Origin: Pseudomonas khorasanensis
GTDB lineage: Bacteria > Pseudomonadota > Gammaproteobacteria > Pseudomonadales > Pseudomonadaceae
DNA length: 64,000 nucleotides
Assembly: GCF_014268505.2 (NCBI RefSeq)
Contig: NZ_JABWQP020000001.1
Span: forward strand, 1-64,000
Reading direction: 5' to 3'
The translations under genes were made by a program, and so were the position numbers. Of the stretch, positions 26,902-36,063 are shown in pieces. Under the pieces are notes generated by a model. The model worked only from the letters and a program-made list of their open reading frames with translations. It had not been told where the DNA came from and did not search any database. Position 1 is the first letter of the stretch. The number at the start of each line of letters is the position of its first letter.

Positions 26902-26940
26902 GGCGTGCTGGATGACCGAGCGCAGTGCTAAGCTGCGCCC

Positions 26941-27525
26941 ATGAACTATCTCGCGCATTTACATCTCGGCGGTCAGCGCCCCGGTCAGTTACTCGGCAGC
27001 CTGTATGGCGATTTCGTCAAAGGCCGGCTGCAAGGGCAGTTCGCGCCAGAGGTCGAGGCGGCGATTCAACTGCATCGTCGAATCGATGTGTTCACCGATC
27101 GCCACCCATTGGTGGATATCGCGCTGGGGCGCTTTTGCGCAACCCGGCGGCGCTATGCCGGGATCGTGCTGGATGTGTTTTTCGATCACTGCCTTGCGCG
27201 CGACTGGACGCTGTATGCCGATCGACCGCTAAAGGTTTTCACTGCTGACGTCTACCGAGTCTTGTCCCAAGAGCAACAACTGCCCGAGCGGCTGGCACAG
27301 ATCGCCCCGCACATGGTCGCCAATGACTGGTTGGGTTCGTATCGGGAATTCGAGGTGCTGGAGCAAGTGCTGCGCGGGATTTCCCGACGGCTGACCAGAC
27401 CTGAAGAACTGGCGGGGGCGATGACGGAGTTGCGGCGGTTGTATGAGCCGTTGAGTGAAGACTTCAGCCTGTTTTATCCGCAACTGCAGGATTTCGCACA
27501 AAACTCTGATCCACTGAAGATCTGA
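26941..27525 (+). CDS. acpH: Acyl-carrier-protein phosphodiesterase (AcpH type)
   Basis: 194 residues, the AcpH/ACPD family that removes phosphopantetheine from holo-ACP. The N-terminus MNYLAHLHLG and the block LGSLYGDFVKGRL are the family signature; HRRIDVFTDRHP and VLDVFFDHCLARDW carry the metal-binding His and Asp residues of an HD-like fold. It is divergent from the arsR operon with the CGATAT motifs between. No strong ribosome site is seen. Confidence 0.88.
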   Translation: MNYLAHLHLGGQRPGQLLGSLYGDFVKGRLQGQFAPEVEAAIQLHRRIDVFTDRHPLVDIALGRFCATRRRYAGIVLDVFFDHCLARDWTLYADRPLKVFTADVYRVLSQEQQLPERLAQIAPHMVANDWLGSYREFEVLEQVLRGISRRLTRPEELAGAMTELRRLYEPLSEDFSLFYPQLQDFAQNSDPLKI

Positions 27526-27527
27526 AT

Positions 27528-27616
27528 GTGGGAGCGAGCCTGCTCGCGAATGCGGTGTCTCAGCCAATATAGATGCTGAATGTCACGCCGCCTTCGCGAG
27601 CAGGCTCGCTCCCACA
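27528..27616. repeat. REP pair
   Basis: GTGGGAGCGAGCCTGCTCGC and its inverted mate are separated by 45 bases, between the convergent acpH and olsA. The spacer resembles that of the pair at 46050 (GATGCTGAATG). Confidence 0.92.
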
Positions 27617-27630
27617 GGGGATTTGTATTT

Positions 27631-28425
27631 TCAGGCGGCGATCAGGTCGCCTGCGCGACGCGGTTCGGCAGGTTTCGCTACTTCGCCAAACAACGCCCGC
27701 TGCACCGCCTGCTGCGCCTCGAACGCCAGCGCCGCACGTTCCCGACCCTGACAGGCGATCGGCTTGAGCAGATGCACTTCGACATCGCCGCAATCGTTGC
27801 TGAACAACCGCATCAAATGCGACAGCAGATCGTCGTCACCAATGAACGGCGCCAACGCATCGATTTCGCCGTCACGCAGGTAACGGATCGCGACCGGTTG
27901 CAACATCACTTCGGAGTCAATCGCCGCCGACAGCAAGCGACCATGAAACGTGCGCAGCGAGCGGCCGTCGGTGGTGGTGCCTTCCGGGAACATCAGCAGC
28001 GCATGTTCGGTTTGCAGGTGACGGGTCATTTGCTTGCGGATCAACTGGCTGTCGCCCGAGCCGCGGCGGATAAACAGGCTGCCAGCCTTGGCCGCGAGCC
28101 AGCCCGCCACCGGCCAGGTGCGCACTTCGGCCTTGGACAGAAACGACAGCGGCGTGAGCATGCCCAGCAGCGGAATGTCCGTCCATGACACGTGGTTGCT
28201 GACCCACAGCATCGGCTGTTTCGGCAGTTCACCGTAAACCGTCACGCGAAAGGGCAGGGCGCTGCTCAGCCGCGCCATGAAAAACCGCGACCAGCGCTGG
28301 CGACGTTCCATTGAGTGCGCCAGGCCAATCCGTTCGAACACGCCGAAGACACTGGCCATGGTCAGCCCCAGCGCCACCACCAGCAGCACCCGCGTGATTC
28401 GCGCGTACACGCGCAACCGGCTCAT
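27631..28425 (-). CDS. olsA: Lyso-ornithine lipid acyltransferase (PlsC family)
   Basis: 1-acylglycerol-3-phosphate acyltransferase family, 264 residues, with an N-terminal membrane helix (ITRVLLVVALGLTMASVFGV). The catalytic motif NHVSWTD and the substrate motif FPEGTTTDG are present. It overlaps olsB by one base (TGATG), so the pair makes ornithine lipids: OlsB N-acylates ornithine and OlsA adds the second, ester-linked chain. The open frame continues far upstream over olsB, but the ATG at 28425 gives the normal length and the coupling. A role in generic phosphatidate synthesis is less likely given this neighbour. Confidence 0.87.
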   Translation of the reverse strand: MSRLRVYARITRVLLVVALGLTMASVFGVFERIGLAHSMERRQRWSRFFMARLSSALPFRVTVYGELPKQPMLWVSNHVSWTDIPLLGMLTPLSFLSKAEVRTWPVAGWLAAKAGSLFIRRGSGDSQLIRKQMTRHLQTEHALLMFPEGTTTDGRSLRTFHGRLLSAAIDSEVMLQPVAIRYLRDGEIDALAPFIGDDDLLSHLMRLFSNDCGDVEVHLLKPIACQGRERAALAFEAQQAVQRALFGEVAKPAEPRRAGDLIAA

Positions 28426-29180
28426 CACACGGCTGCCTTGAAGTGTTTGGCGTAGCGCGGGCAGAGCTCGTCGCGCTTGAGCAGGATGAACACGTCGGCG
28501 ACCTGGAAGTCTTCGTCCCAGCAGGGCTCGCCGCAAATTTTCGCGCCCAGGCGCATATAAGCTTTTAGCAGCGGCGGCATTTCGGCGATGACGTTGGAAG
28601 GAATATCCAGCGTCGGCAACGGATTTTTCGGTTCGGCGCGCAAGTGTTCGGTGCACAGATAACGTTCGCGCAAGCGCTGCATGATCGCGTGGGCCTGTAC
28701 GCCGCCATCCTGCATCGGGATGCTTGCGCAACCCATCAAGTAGCTGTAACCGCCCTGATTGAGCACTTCGGCCAACTCGCCCCACAGCACCGCGATGGTG
28801 CCGCCGTTGCGATACGCCGGGTCGACGCAGGTGCGGCCGATTTCCAGGATCGTGCCCTTCAGGTGCGCCAGCCCGTGCAGGCTGAATTCTTCTTCGCTGT
28901 AAAACTTGCCGAGGCTGCTGGCAGCGGTGTGATCGAGCAGACGCGTGGTCGCCACCAGGCGGCCAGTGTTCAGGTCACGCACGCCGATGTGGCTGCAGTG
29001 GACATCATAATCATCCATGTCCAGACCCAGTTCCGCGCCTTTCAGCTTGGCGTTGAACTCGCCGCTGAAAACGTTGAAGCGCAAGGCCTGGGCTTGCTGC
29101 AAGGCTTCGGCGCCGATCAGGCGTTCGGCTTGCAGGCGGCGTTCATTGCCGGTGTCGCTGATGCGGGCGATTTGCGTCAT
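28425..29180 (-). CDS. olsB: L-ornithine N-alpha-acyltransferase
   Basis: 251 residues, the hemolysin-like GNAT acyltransferase that transfers a 3-hydroxyacyl chain from ACP to ornithine. Motifs: [52 protein letters not shown] (shown in part) and [12 protein letters not shown], all familiar from OlsB. The start ATG at 29180 follows GGAGAT. It is the first gene of olsBA. Ornithine lipids replace phospholipids under phosphate limitation; no Pho box was recognised. Confidence 0.9.
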   Translation of the reverse strand: MTQIARISDTGNERRLQAERLIGAEALQQAQALRFNVFSGEFNAKLKGAELGLDMDDYDVHCSHIGVRDLNTGRLVATTRLLDHTAASSLGKFYSEEEFSLHGLAHLKGTILEIGRTCVDPAYRNGGTIAVLWGELAEVLNQGGYSYLMGCASIPMQDGGVQAHAIMQRLRERYLCTEHLRAEPKNPLPTLDIPSNVIAEMPPLLKAYMRLGAKICGEPCWDEDFQVADVFILLKRDELCPRYAKHFKAAV

Positions 29181-29333
29181 GTGGATCTCCGTACGGGCCT
29201 TTAACCCGTCGTGGGTTGCAGCCGATCGACTTTCTTTATGCAGCCGTGTTGTGCAAAGTCAGGCTATGTAGCCCCGGTGTCATCGCCATGAACGTTCGGT
29301 GATGCTTATATGACAGCCCACAAGGAGGCGCTT

Positions 29334-30215
29334 ATGCCCTGGCCAGATCTGCTGCAACGTCGTGACCGATTGCCCGCCGTGGCAGATCTGGCGGACGGTT
29401 TCGCGACGTTGTTGCTGGCGTTGGGCAACGTCACGCCGTTCGAATTGGCGGTGACGGGTGGGCGGCGGATGGCGACGCCTGGGCTGGCGTTTCTGGTTGG
29501 GTATCAGGCGGCGTTGCGCATGCTCTGGCCGAGCGCGCCGCTGAGCCTCGGCGCGTTGTGCGCGACCGAGCTGCGCAGCCTGCGCCCGGCGGACATGCAG
29601 ACGCGACTGAGCGGTTTGCGCGTCAGCGGGCGCAAGGATTTCGTCACCGCTGGCGACGCCGCCGACTGGTTGCTGGTTGCCGCGCGCAGTGAAGAACCGG
29701 GCGAAACACCGCGCCTGAGCCTGGCAGTGGTTTATCCCGGCGAGCCCGGCGTAACGCTGGAAAAACTGCCGGCGCTGCCCTTGATGCCGGACATCAGTCA
29801 TGGTCGGCTGCACCCCGACGGCGCGTTGTGTGAGTTGCTTGCCGGCGACGGCTGGGACGCTTACGTCAAACCGTTTCGCACCCTCGAAGATGTTTACGTG
29901 CTCAGCTCAATGACCGCGTGGCTGTATGGCGTCGGCCAGGACAGCGACTGGCCGCAGACGCTGCAACTGCGGTTACTGGCGCTGCTGGCCGGCTGCGCCG
30001 AGGCGAGCCGGCAACCGCCGGACAATCCGGCCGTGCACGTGCTGTTGGCTGGGTTGTTTGCGCAGTTCGAGTCACTCAAGACCGAGGTCGATCAGGCGTT
30101 GGTGCAGGGTGATCCGCAGTGGGCGCAGATGTGGCAGCGCGACCGAGGGGTGATGCAATTGGCGGCGGGCGCCAGAGCCAAGCGCCTGGCCAAGGCGCTG
30201 CATAGACCCCTGTAG
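29334..30215 (+). CDS. Acyl-CoA dehydrogenase-like protein, truncated form
   Basis: 293 residues. The central part resembles the middle beta domain of acyl-CoA dehydrogenases (ALCATELRSLRPADMQTRLSG then LRVSGRKDFVTAGDAADWLLV, shown in pieces) and the C-terminal part is helical. The family is normally about 380 residues; the N-terminal helical domain is largely missing and the catalytic Glu could not be placed. It may therefore be a non-catalytic or divergent member. The start ATG at 29334 has AAGGAGG five bases upstream; the earlier ATG at 29310 does not. It is divergent from olsBA, so a lipid-related role is possible. Confidence 0.6.
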   Translation: MPWPDLLQRRDRLPAVADLADGFATLLLALGNVTPFELAVTGGRRMATPGLAFLVGYQAALRMLWPSAPLSLGALCATELRSLRPADMQTRLSGLRVSGRKDFVTAGDAADWLLVAARSEEPGETPRLSLAVVYPGEPGVTLEKLPALPLMPDISHGRLHPDGALCELLAGDGWDAYVKPFRTLEDVYVLSSMTAWLYGVGQDSDWPQTLQLRLLALLAGCAEASRQPPDNPAVHVLLAGLFAQFESLKTEVDQALVQGDPQWAQMWQRDRGVMQLAAGARAKRLAKALHRPL

Positions 30216-30217
30216 TA

Positions 30218-30288
30218 GCTGCCGAAGGCTGCGATCTTTTGATCTTGTTTTTTAAAATCAGGATCAAAAGATCGCAGCCTTCGGCAGC
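30218..30288. repeat. Inverted repeat, GCTGCCGAAGGCTGCGATC family
   Basis: AGCTGCCGAAGGCTGCGATC plus TTTTGATC is mirrored by GATCAAAAGATCGCAGCCTT plus CGGCAGC after an AT-rich 18-base loop. It follows the stop codon at once and probably serves as terminator. A diverged copy is at 38346 and a fragment at about 40350. Confidence 0.88.
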
Positions 30289-30362
30289 GCCTGCCAAGAG
30301 CATGCCCGCCATTGTCATTTATTCGGGCTAGCATCGACCGATCTCTTTGCCGAGCCATCACC

Positions 30363-31436
30363 ATGTTCAAAGGCCTGCCCCTGCTTCTGCTACTGATCAG
30401 CCTCACCGTTCAGGCCGAACCATGGCCCGACGAAGACTGGCCGGTCGGCCCGCGTATCACCACCGTCAGCGACCTGGAAACCTACGCCTTTCCACCCCGT
30501 GACGACACCACCCGCCACGGCATCCGCACCGATGCCTTGCTGATCATCCGCGACGGCCAGATCGTCTACGAACGCTACGCCGGCCCGACCACCGAACAGA
30601 CGCCGCACCTCACCTGGTCGATCAGCAAAAGCCTGATGGCCACCGTCCTCGGTGTGGCCTACGGCGAAGGCCTGTTCAAACTCGACGACCCTGCGCTGAA
30701 GTTCTACCCGGCGTTGGAAAGACACCCGGCCATCACCCTCGCCAATTTGCTGAACTGGGCATCCGGTCTGGACTGGCAGGAAGACTACGAATACGCGCCG
30801 CTGAAATCTTCAGTGGTGGCGATGCTCTACACCCGAGGCCATCGCGATATGGCGGCGTTCACCGCCGAGCACGACCGCTACGCCGCGCCGGGTCAGGCGT
30901 TCCGCTATTCAAGCGGCGACAGCAACCTGCTCGCCACCGCCCTGAAAACCATGGTCGGGCCGCAGCGTTATTTCGACTACCCGTGGACCGCTTTATTCGA
31001 ACCGCTGGGCATTCGCCATGCCGTGTGGGAAACCGACGGCAGTGGCACGTTTGTCGCCTCCTCTTACGCCTATCTCACCGCACGAGATCTGGCGCGGGTC
31101 GGTCTGTTGATGGCGCGGGGCGGGCGCTGGAATGATCGGCAATTGCTGCCCAAGGACTGGGTAGCGTTCAGCCTGAAACCCTTCGAGGCCTACAAGGCGC
31201 ACCAGGACGAAGCTGTGCCCGGCGGACACTGGTGGCTCAATCGCCCGGCCGAAAGCGCAATATCACCGTGGCCCGACGCGCCGCCCGACACCTTCGCCGC
31301 CCTCGGCCATTGGGGGCAGGCGCTGTATGTGATTCCCAGCGAAAAACTGGTGATCGTGCGATACGGCGATGACCGCGACGGCAGCTATAAGCACAACGAA
31401 CTGCTCAAGCGTGTGTTGCAGGCGGTGCGCCCATGA
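30363..31436 (+). CDS. Secreted serine hydrolase, class C beta-lactamase fold
   Basis: 357 residues with a signal peptide cut after about residue 18 (VQA-EP). The penicillin-binding/esterase motifs are visible: SISK (Ser86-Lys89), YSSGDSN in place of the YxN element, and GHWGQ in place of the KTG triad. Such proteins are esterases, peptidases or amidases; sequence alone cannot say. The start ATG at 30363 gives a clean signal peptide. Its stop overlaps the next small gene (ATGA). Confidence 0.85.
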   Translation: MFKGLPLLLLLISLTVQAEPWPDEDWPVGPRITTVSDLETYAFPPRDDTTRHGIRTDALLIIRDGQIVYERYAGPTTEQTPHLTWSISKSLMATVLGVAYGEGLFKLDDPALKFYPALERHPAITLANLLNWASGLDWQEDYEYAPLKSSVVAMLYTRGHRDMAAFTAEHDRYAAPGQAFRYSSGDSNLLATALKTMVGPQRYFDYPWTALFEPLGIRHAVWETDGSGTFVASSYAYLTARDLARVGLLMARGGRWNDRQLLPKDWVAFSLKPFEAYKAHQDEAVPGGHWWLNRPAESAISPWPDAPPDTFAALGHWGQALYVIPSEKLVIVRYGDDRDGSYKHNELLKRVLQAVRP

Positions 31437-31729
31437 AGCGGTTTCTACTGTTGTTGCTGGTCGTACTGCTGGGCTGGGGTGTTTATGAGCGCGAGAACCT
31501 TTGGGCATTCCCGGACATCATCAGCGCCTACACCGCCAAGGAATATTGCTCGTGCCGCTACGTGACGAACAATGACGCCGGGTATTGCCGTGGCTATGTG
31601 AAGCAATGGTTGCCCACCAGCCAATTCACGGATGACTCTGCCAGCAAAACCATCACGGTCAGCGGCATGGGTCGCAGCAATAGCGCGCAGTGGCTGAGCG
31701 ACCGCCAAGGCTGCCGCCTGATTCCCTGA
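31433..31729 (+). CDS. Small exported or membrane-anchored protein (98 aa)
   Basis: The N-terminus KRFLLLLLVVLLGWGVY is a signal peptide or membrane anchor; the rest contains several Cys (EYCSCRY, AGYCRGY, QGCRL) that could form disulfides in the periplasm. The ATG overlaps the stop of the serine hydrolase by four bases, so the two should be co-translated and may act together. I recognise no domain and propose no function. Confidence 0.75.
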   Translation: MKRFLLLLLVVLLGWGVYERENLWAFPDIISAYTAKEYCSCRYVTNNDAGYCRGYVKQWLPTSQFTDDSASKTITVSGMGRSNSAQWLSDRQGCRLIP

Positions 31730-31762
31730 CATGCCTACGGTTTCCAATAAACAGAGAACCCT

Positions 31763-31850
31763 GTGGGAGCTGGCTTGCCAGCGATGGCGGTGTGTCAGAC
31801 ACCCAAAAATCGCCTGTGCCGACGCTATCGCTGGCAAGCCAGCTCCCACA
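31763..31850. repeat. REP-like pair, GTGGGAGCTGGCTTGCCAGCGAT family
   Basis: GTGGGAGCTGGCTTGCCAGC and its mirror GCTGGCAAGCCAGCTCCCAC enclose a 45-base spacer. This is a different REP class from the GTGGGAGCGAGCC elements and occurs once in the window. Confidence 0.9.
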
Positions 31851-31912
31851 GTAAACGTCATCAGTCGAAGGTTTTGCGTTGATCAAGTTTGCAATAACCG
31901 TGGAGGCGGTTA

Positions 31913-32539
31913 ATGTTCGGCTCAGGTTCATCCCCCCACGAGTGTTCAATGTTCAACCGCTCCCTCTTTAAAGTCTTCGCCAGCCTGCTGCTGGCCGCCC
32001 CTGCGTTACCGGCACACGCCAATTGGTACCTGGACGGCGAGTCGTCGCGGCTGTCGTTCGTCAGTACCAAAAACGCCCACATCTCGGAAGTACAGCGTTT
32101 TCTGGTGCTGCACGGCAAGGTCGATCCCAACGGCCGCGCCGAAGTTTCGGTCGAGCTGGACTCGATCAACAGCGGCATCCCGCTGCGCGATGAGCGCATG
32201 CGCAAGGAGCTGTTCCAGATCGAGCAATTCCCTGAAGCCACCATCACCACGCAAATCGACCTGCGCCCGATCAACGATCTGGCCTCCGGTGCGCAGCTTG
32301 AACTGCGCCTGCCGCTGACCGTCAACCTGCACGGCAAGCAGCACGAATACCCGGCCGAGTTACTGGCCACGCGTCTCGATGACCGGCGCTTCCAAGTCGT
32401 GACGCTGGAGCCATTGGTGATCAACGCCGAGGATTTTGATCTCGTGCCGGGGCTGGACAGCCTGCGCAAACTGGCAGACCTGTCGGCCATCAGCCTGTCG
32501 GTACCGGTGGGTGCGGTGCTGATTTTCACGGCGCGCTGA
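31913..32539 (+). CDS. YceI-family periplasmic lipid-binding protein
   Basis: YceI-like lipocalin fold. Seen: signal peptide (SLFKVFASLLLAAPALPAHA), then WYLDGESSRLSFVSTKN, VELDSINSGIPLRDERMR and FPEATITTQI, the typical YceI blocks. The fold binds isoprenoid or amide-type lipids in relatives. Two starts are possible: the ATG at 31913 has a strong GGAGG six bases upstream and is used here; the ATG at 31949 gives a more ordinary signal peptide. It ends one base before the next gene. Confidence 0.85.
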   Translation: MFGSGSSPHECSMFNRSLFKVFASLLLAAPALPAHANWYLDGESSRLSFVSTKNAHISEVQRFLVLHGKVDPNGRAEVSVELDSINSGIPLRDERMRKELFQIEQFPEATITTQIDLRPINDLASGAQLELRLPLTVNLHGKQHEYPAELLATRLDDRRFQVVTLEPLVINAEDFDLVPGLDSLRKLADLSAISLSVPVGAVLIFTAR

Positions 32540-32540
32540 C

Positions 32541-33698
32541 ATGCGCGGGGCGATCTTCCCATGGCGTGACGGCAACCGATTCGAGCTGTTGATCGACGGC
32601 CCGCAATTCTTCCCGCGCATGCTGGTGGAGATTGCACGCGCCGAGGAACAGGTGGAGCTGGAGTTGTATTTGGTCGAGGCGGGTGCCTGTGCCGAAGCCG
32701 TGGTTTCGGCGTTGGTCCAGGCCGCCGAACGCGGGGTACGGGTGCGCTGCCTGTTCGATGATTACGGCAGCCTCGCGTTCACCCCGGACCTTCGTCAGCG
32801 ATTGATTCACGCCGGCGTCGAACTGCGCTTTTACAATCCCCTGAACTGGCGGCGTTGGGTGGGCAATTTCTATCGCGATCACCGCAAATTGCTGTTGGTC
32901 GATCAACGCCTGGCAGTGGTCGGCGGCACAGGCGTGACCGATGAATTCTGGACACCCGACCAGGACACCAGCGAGTGGCATGAAGTGATGGTGGAAATCA
33001 CCGGTCCGCTGGTGCTCGACTGGCAGATCCTGTTCGACCGTCAGTGGATCGCCAATCGTCATCGCCGGGCATGGAAACCCTCGGCACACGTCGGCCTGCC
33101 ACGCTTGCCGAAAGTGCCGGACACGGGCACCGGCATGGGCCGCGTGGCATATGCCGATGCGGGCCAGCATCGCGACATTCTGCAATCGTTGTTCCGTGCA
33201 TTGAACAGCGGGCAGAAACGCATCTGGATGGCCACGCCGTATTTCCTGCCAACCTGGAAAATCCGCCGCTCCCTGCGCAAGGCCGCCGCACGCGGGGTCG
33301 ATGTGCGTCTGCTGCTGACCGGGCCGCGCACCGATCACCCGTCGGTGCGCTACGCCGGGCATCGCTATTACCCGCGACTGCTCAAGGCCGGTGTGCAGAT
33401 CCACGAATATCAGCCGTGCTTCCTGCACCTGAAAATGGTCATGGTGGACGACTGGGTCAGCATCGGTTCATGCAACTTCGATCACTGGAATTTGCGCTTC
33501 AATCTGGAGGCGAATCTGGAGGCGCTGGACCCGTCATTGACGGCAGCGGTGGAGGCGAGTTTCGTTAAAGACTTCGGGCTGAGTCACAGGGTGAGCCTGG
33601 AAGAATGGCGACGCCGACCGTTATGGCGCCGGGTGAAGCAGAGGGTGTGGGGCTGGGTGGATCGGTTGGTGGTCAATCTGCTGGATCGCCGCGGCTAG
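32541..33698 (+). CDS. Phospholipase-D family, cardiolipin-synthase-like (ClsB type)
   Basis: 385 residues without N-terminal membrane helices, as in ClsB. Both HKD motifs are intact: HRKLLLVD (His114, Lys116, Asp121) and HLKMVMVD (His296, Lys298, Asp303). It would join phospholipids through a phosphatidyl-enzyme intermediate at the inner membrane. The ATG follows the YceI stop after one base, so the two are coupled. Cardiolipin synthesis is the best guess; other phosphatidyl transfers are possible. Confidence 0.85.
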   Translation: MRGAIFPWRDGNRFELLIDGPQFFPRMLVEIARAEEQVELELYLVEAGACAEAVVSALVQAAERGVRVRCLFDDYGSLAFTPDLRQRLIHAGVELRFYNPLNWRRWVGNFYRDHRKLLLVDQRLAVVGGTGVTDEFWTPDQDTSEWHEVMVEITGPLVLDWQILFDRQWIANRHRRAWKPSAHVGLPRLPKVPDTGTGMGRVAYADAGQHRDILQSLFRALNSGQKRIWMATPYFLPTWKIRRSLRKAAARGVDVRLLLTGPRTDHPSVRYAGHRYYPRLLKAGVQIHEYQPCFLHLKMVMVDDWVSIGSCNFDHWNLRFNLEANLEALDPSLTAAVEASFVKDFGLSHRVSLEEWRRRPLWRRVKQRVWGWVDRLVVNLLDRRG

Positions 33699-33725
33699 CA
33701 GCCGAACCCACATTCCCCGATGTTT

Positions 33726-33756
33726 GATCGTTCCCAGGCTCCGCGTGGGAACGATC
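33726..33756. repeat. Short palindromic repeat, GATCGTTCCCACGC family
   Basis: GATCGTTCCCAGGCTCCGCG followed by TGGGAACGATC, between convergent genes. It is a single palindrome like the copy at 5193. Confidence 0.85.
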
Positions 33757-33771
33757 ATTGTGGGAGCAGGG

Positions 33772-36063
33772 TTACAGCAGTTCAAAGCTCTGCTGCTTCA
33801 CGCTCTGGGAATCCAGACCGATCTGCACGTTGAACTTGCCGGGCTCGGCCGCGTATTTGAGCTGGGTGTTGTAGAACTTCAGATCATCCTCGGTGATGGT
33901 GAAGTGCACGACTTTCTGTTCGCCGGCCTTGAGCATGATTTTCTGAAAGTTCTTCAATTCCTTCACCGGGCGGATCATCGAACCGGTGACGTCCTGAATG
34001 TACAGCTGCACCACGGTTTCGCCGTCACGCTTGCCGGTGTTTTTCACCGTGACGCTGGCGTCGAGCTTGCCGGTGGTGTTGAGCGTGGTCGACGACAGCG
34101 CCATGTCGCTCAGGCTGAAATCGGTGTAGCTCAGGCCATAACCGAACGGGAACAGCGGCCCGGTCGTATCATCGAAATACTGCGACGTGTAGTTGCCCGG
34201 CTTGCCCGGCGTGAATGGCCGGCCAATGCTCAGGTGGTTGTAGTAGGTCGGAATCTGCCCCACGGAACGCGGGAAAGTCACCGGCAGTTTGCCCGACGGG
34301 TTGTAATCGCCGAACAGCACGTCGGCGATGGCGTTGCCGCCCTCGGTGCCGCTGAACCAGGTTTCCAGAATGGCGTCGGCCGATTGGTTCTCTTCGAGAA
34401 TCGTCAGCGGGCGGCCGTTCATCAGCACCAGCACCAGCGGTTTGCCGGTGGCTTTCAGGGCGCGGATCAACTCACGCTGGGTTTCTGGAATGTTCAGCTC
34501 AGTGCGGCTGGAGGATTCGTGGGACATGCCACGGGACTCGCCCACGGCGGCAACGACTACGTCAGCTTCCTTGGCCGCTTTGACTGCTTCGTCGATCAGC
34601 ACGTTGGCCGGGCGCGGGTCATCGACCACTTCCGGTGCATCGAAGTTGAGGAAGTTCAGGTAATCGAGGACCTTCTTGTCGCCAGTGATGTTGGCGCCAC
34701 GGGCGTAGATCAGGTTGGTCTTGTCGCCCATCAATGCGCTCATGCCATCGAACAGCGTCACGGATTGCTCCGGACGCCCGGCGGCGGCCCAACTGCCCAT
34801 CATGTCGATCGGCGCCTTGGCCAGCGGACCAACCAGCGCGACTTTTGCGGTCTTCTTCAAGGGCAGGGTTTCGTTCTGGTTCTTCAACAGGACCAGACTG
34901 CGACGCGCCACGTCACGGGCCTCGGCCCGGTGCAGACGGCTCTCGGCGTAAGTGTCGGCCGGATCGTCCTCAGCCTTGCCGATGCGCAGGTACGGATCCT
35001 TGAAAAGGCCCATGTCGTACTTGGCCGCCAGCACTTCGCGCACGGCATTATCGATGTGCTTCTGTTCGATCTCGCCCGACTTGAGCAGCCCCGGCAGCTC
35101 TTTGCCGTACAGGGTGTCGTTCATGCTCATGTCGATACCGGCCTTGATCGCCAGCTTCGCCGCCTCACGACCGTCGCGGGCGACGCCGTGCTTGATCAGT
35201 TCGAAAATGGCGCCGTGGTCGCTGACCGCCAGGCCCTTGAAGCCCCAGTCCCTGCGCAGCAGATCATTCATCAGCCAGGTGTCGGCGGTGGCAGGGATGC
35301 CGTTGATCGAGTTCAACGCCACCATCACACCGCCCGCGCCGGCATCGATCGCCGCGCGGTACGGTGGCAGGTAATCCTGGTACATCTTCACCGGGCTCAT
35401 GTCGACGGTGTTGTAGTCGCGACCGCCCTCGACCGCGCCGTACAGGGCGAAGTGCTTGACGCTCGCCATGATGCTGTCGGCGGCGCTCGGGGTTGCGCCC
35501 TGATAGGCCTTGACCATGACTTTGGCGATGCGCGAGGTCAGGTAAGTGTCTTCACCGAAACCTTCGGAACTGCGGCCCCAGCGAGGATCGCGAGAGATGT
35601 CGACCATCGGCGCGAAGGTGATGTCGAGGCTGTCGGCGGCAGCTTCTTTGGCGGCGACACGCCCCGAGCGGCCAATGGCGTCCATGTCCCAGCTCGACGC
35701 CAACGCCAGCGGAATCGGGAAAATCGTACGGTGACCGTGGATGACGTCGTACGCAAAAAACATCGGAATCTTCAGGCGACTGCGCATGGCAGCGTCCTGC
35801 ATCGGGCGGTTTTCCGCGCGGGTGATCGAGTTGAAGGTGCCGCCGATGTTACCCTCGGCGATCTCCTTGCGAATCCGCTCGCGGGGCATTTCCGGGCCGA
35901 TGCTGATCAGGCGTAACTGGCCGATCTTTTCGTCGAGGGTCATTTGCTTCATCAGGTTATTGATGAAGGCGTCCTTGTTCTCAAGGGGTACCGGGGTCGT
36001 GGCGGCCAGTACCTGGTGACTGGCCAGGCTGACGAACAGACCCAGCAAACACAGCTTCTTCAT
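33772..36063 (-). CDS. bglX: Periplasmic beta-glucosidase, glycoside hydrolase family 3
   Basis: 763 residues, against 765 for E. coli BglX. A signal peptide (MKKLCLLGLFVSLASHQVLA) is followed by the GH3 barrel, with KHFALYGAVEGGRDYN and the nucleophile loop GLAVSDHGAI, then the second alpha/beta domain and a C-terminal fibronectin-III-like domain (VTVKNTGKRDGETVVQLYI). The start ATG at 36063 yields the signal peptide; the frame extends further without protein-like character. It cleaves terminal beta-glucosyl residues from oligosaccharides in the periplasm. It is a single gene. Confidence 0.94.
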   Translation of the reverse strand: MKKLCLLGLFVSLASHQVLAATTPVPLENKDAFINNLMKQMTLDEKIGQLRLISIGPEMPRERIRKEIAEGNIGGTFNSITRAENRPMQDAAMRSRLKIPMFFAYDVIHGHRTIFPIPLALASSWDMDAIGRSGRVAAKEAAADSLDITFAPMVDISRDPRWGRSSEGFGEDTYLTSRIAKVMVKAYQGATPSAADSIMASVKHFALYGAVEGGRDYNTVDMSPVKMYQDYLPPYRAAIDAGAGGVMVALNSINGIPATADTWLMNDLLRRDWGFKGLAVSDHGAIFELIKHGVARDGREAAKLAIKAGIDMSMNDTLYGKELPGLLKSGEIEQKHIDNAVREVLAAKYDMGLFKDPYLRIGKAEDDPADTYAESRLHRAEARDVARRSLVLLKNQNETLPLKKTAKVALVGPLAKAPIDMMGSWAAAGRPEQSVTLFDGMSALMGDKTNLIYARGANITGDKKVLDYLNFLNFDAPEVVDDPRPANVLIDEAVKAAKEADVVVAAVGESRGMSHESSSRTELNIPETQRELIRALKATGKPLVLVLMNGRPLTILEENQSADAILETWFSGTEGGNAIADVLFGDYNPSGKLPVTFPRSVGQIPTYYNHLSIGRPFTPGKPGNYTSQYFDDTTGPLFPFGYGLSYTDFSLSDMALSSTTLNTTGKLDASVTVKNTGKRDGETVVQLYIQDVTGSMIRPVKELKNFQKIMLKAGEQKVVHFTITEDDLKFYNTQLKYAAEPGKFNVQIGLDSQSVKQQSFELL

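Noticed and set aside
28426..28785. Extension of the olsA frame over olsB
   Set aside because: It is out of frame with a complete olsB on the same strand; the overlapping ATG at 28425 gives normal length.
31861..32637. Minus-strand frame opposite the YceI gene
   Set aside because: Arg/Ser/Cys-rich shadow; YceI motifs are intact on the plus strand.
33724..35916. A 730-codon open frame antisense to bglX
   Set aside because: Composition typical of antisense shadows, and the other strand encodes a complete GH3 enzyme.
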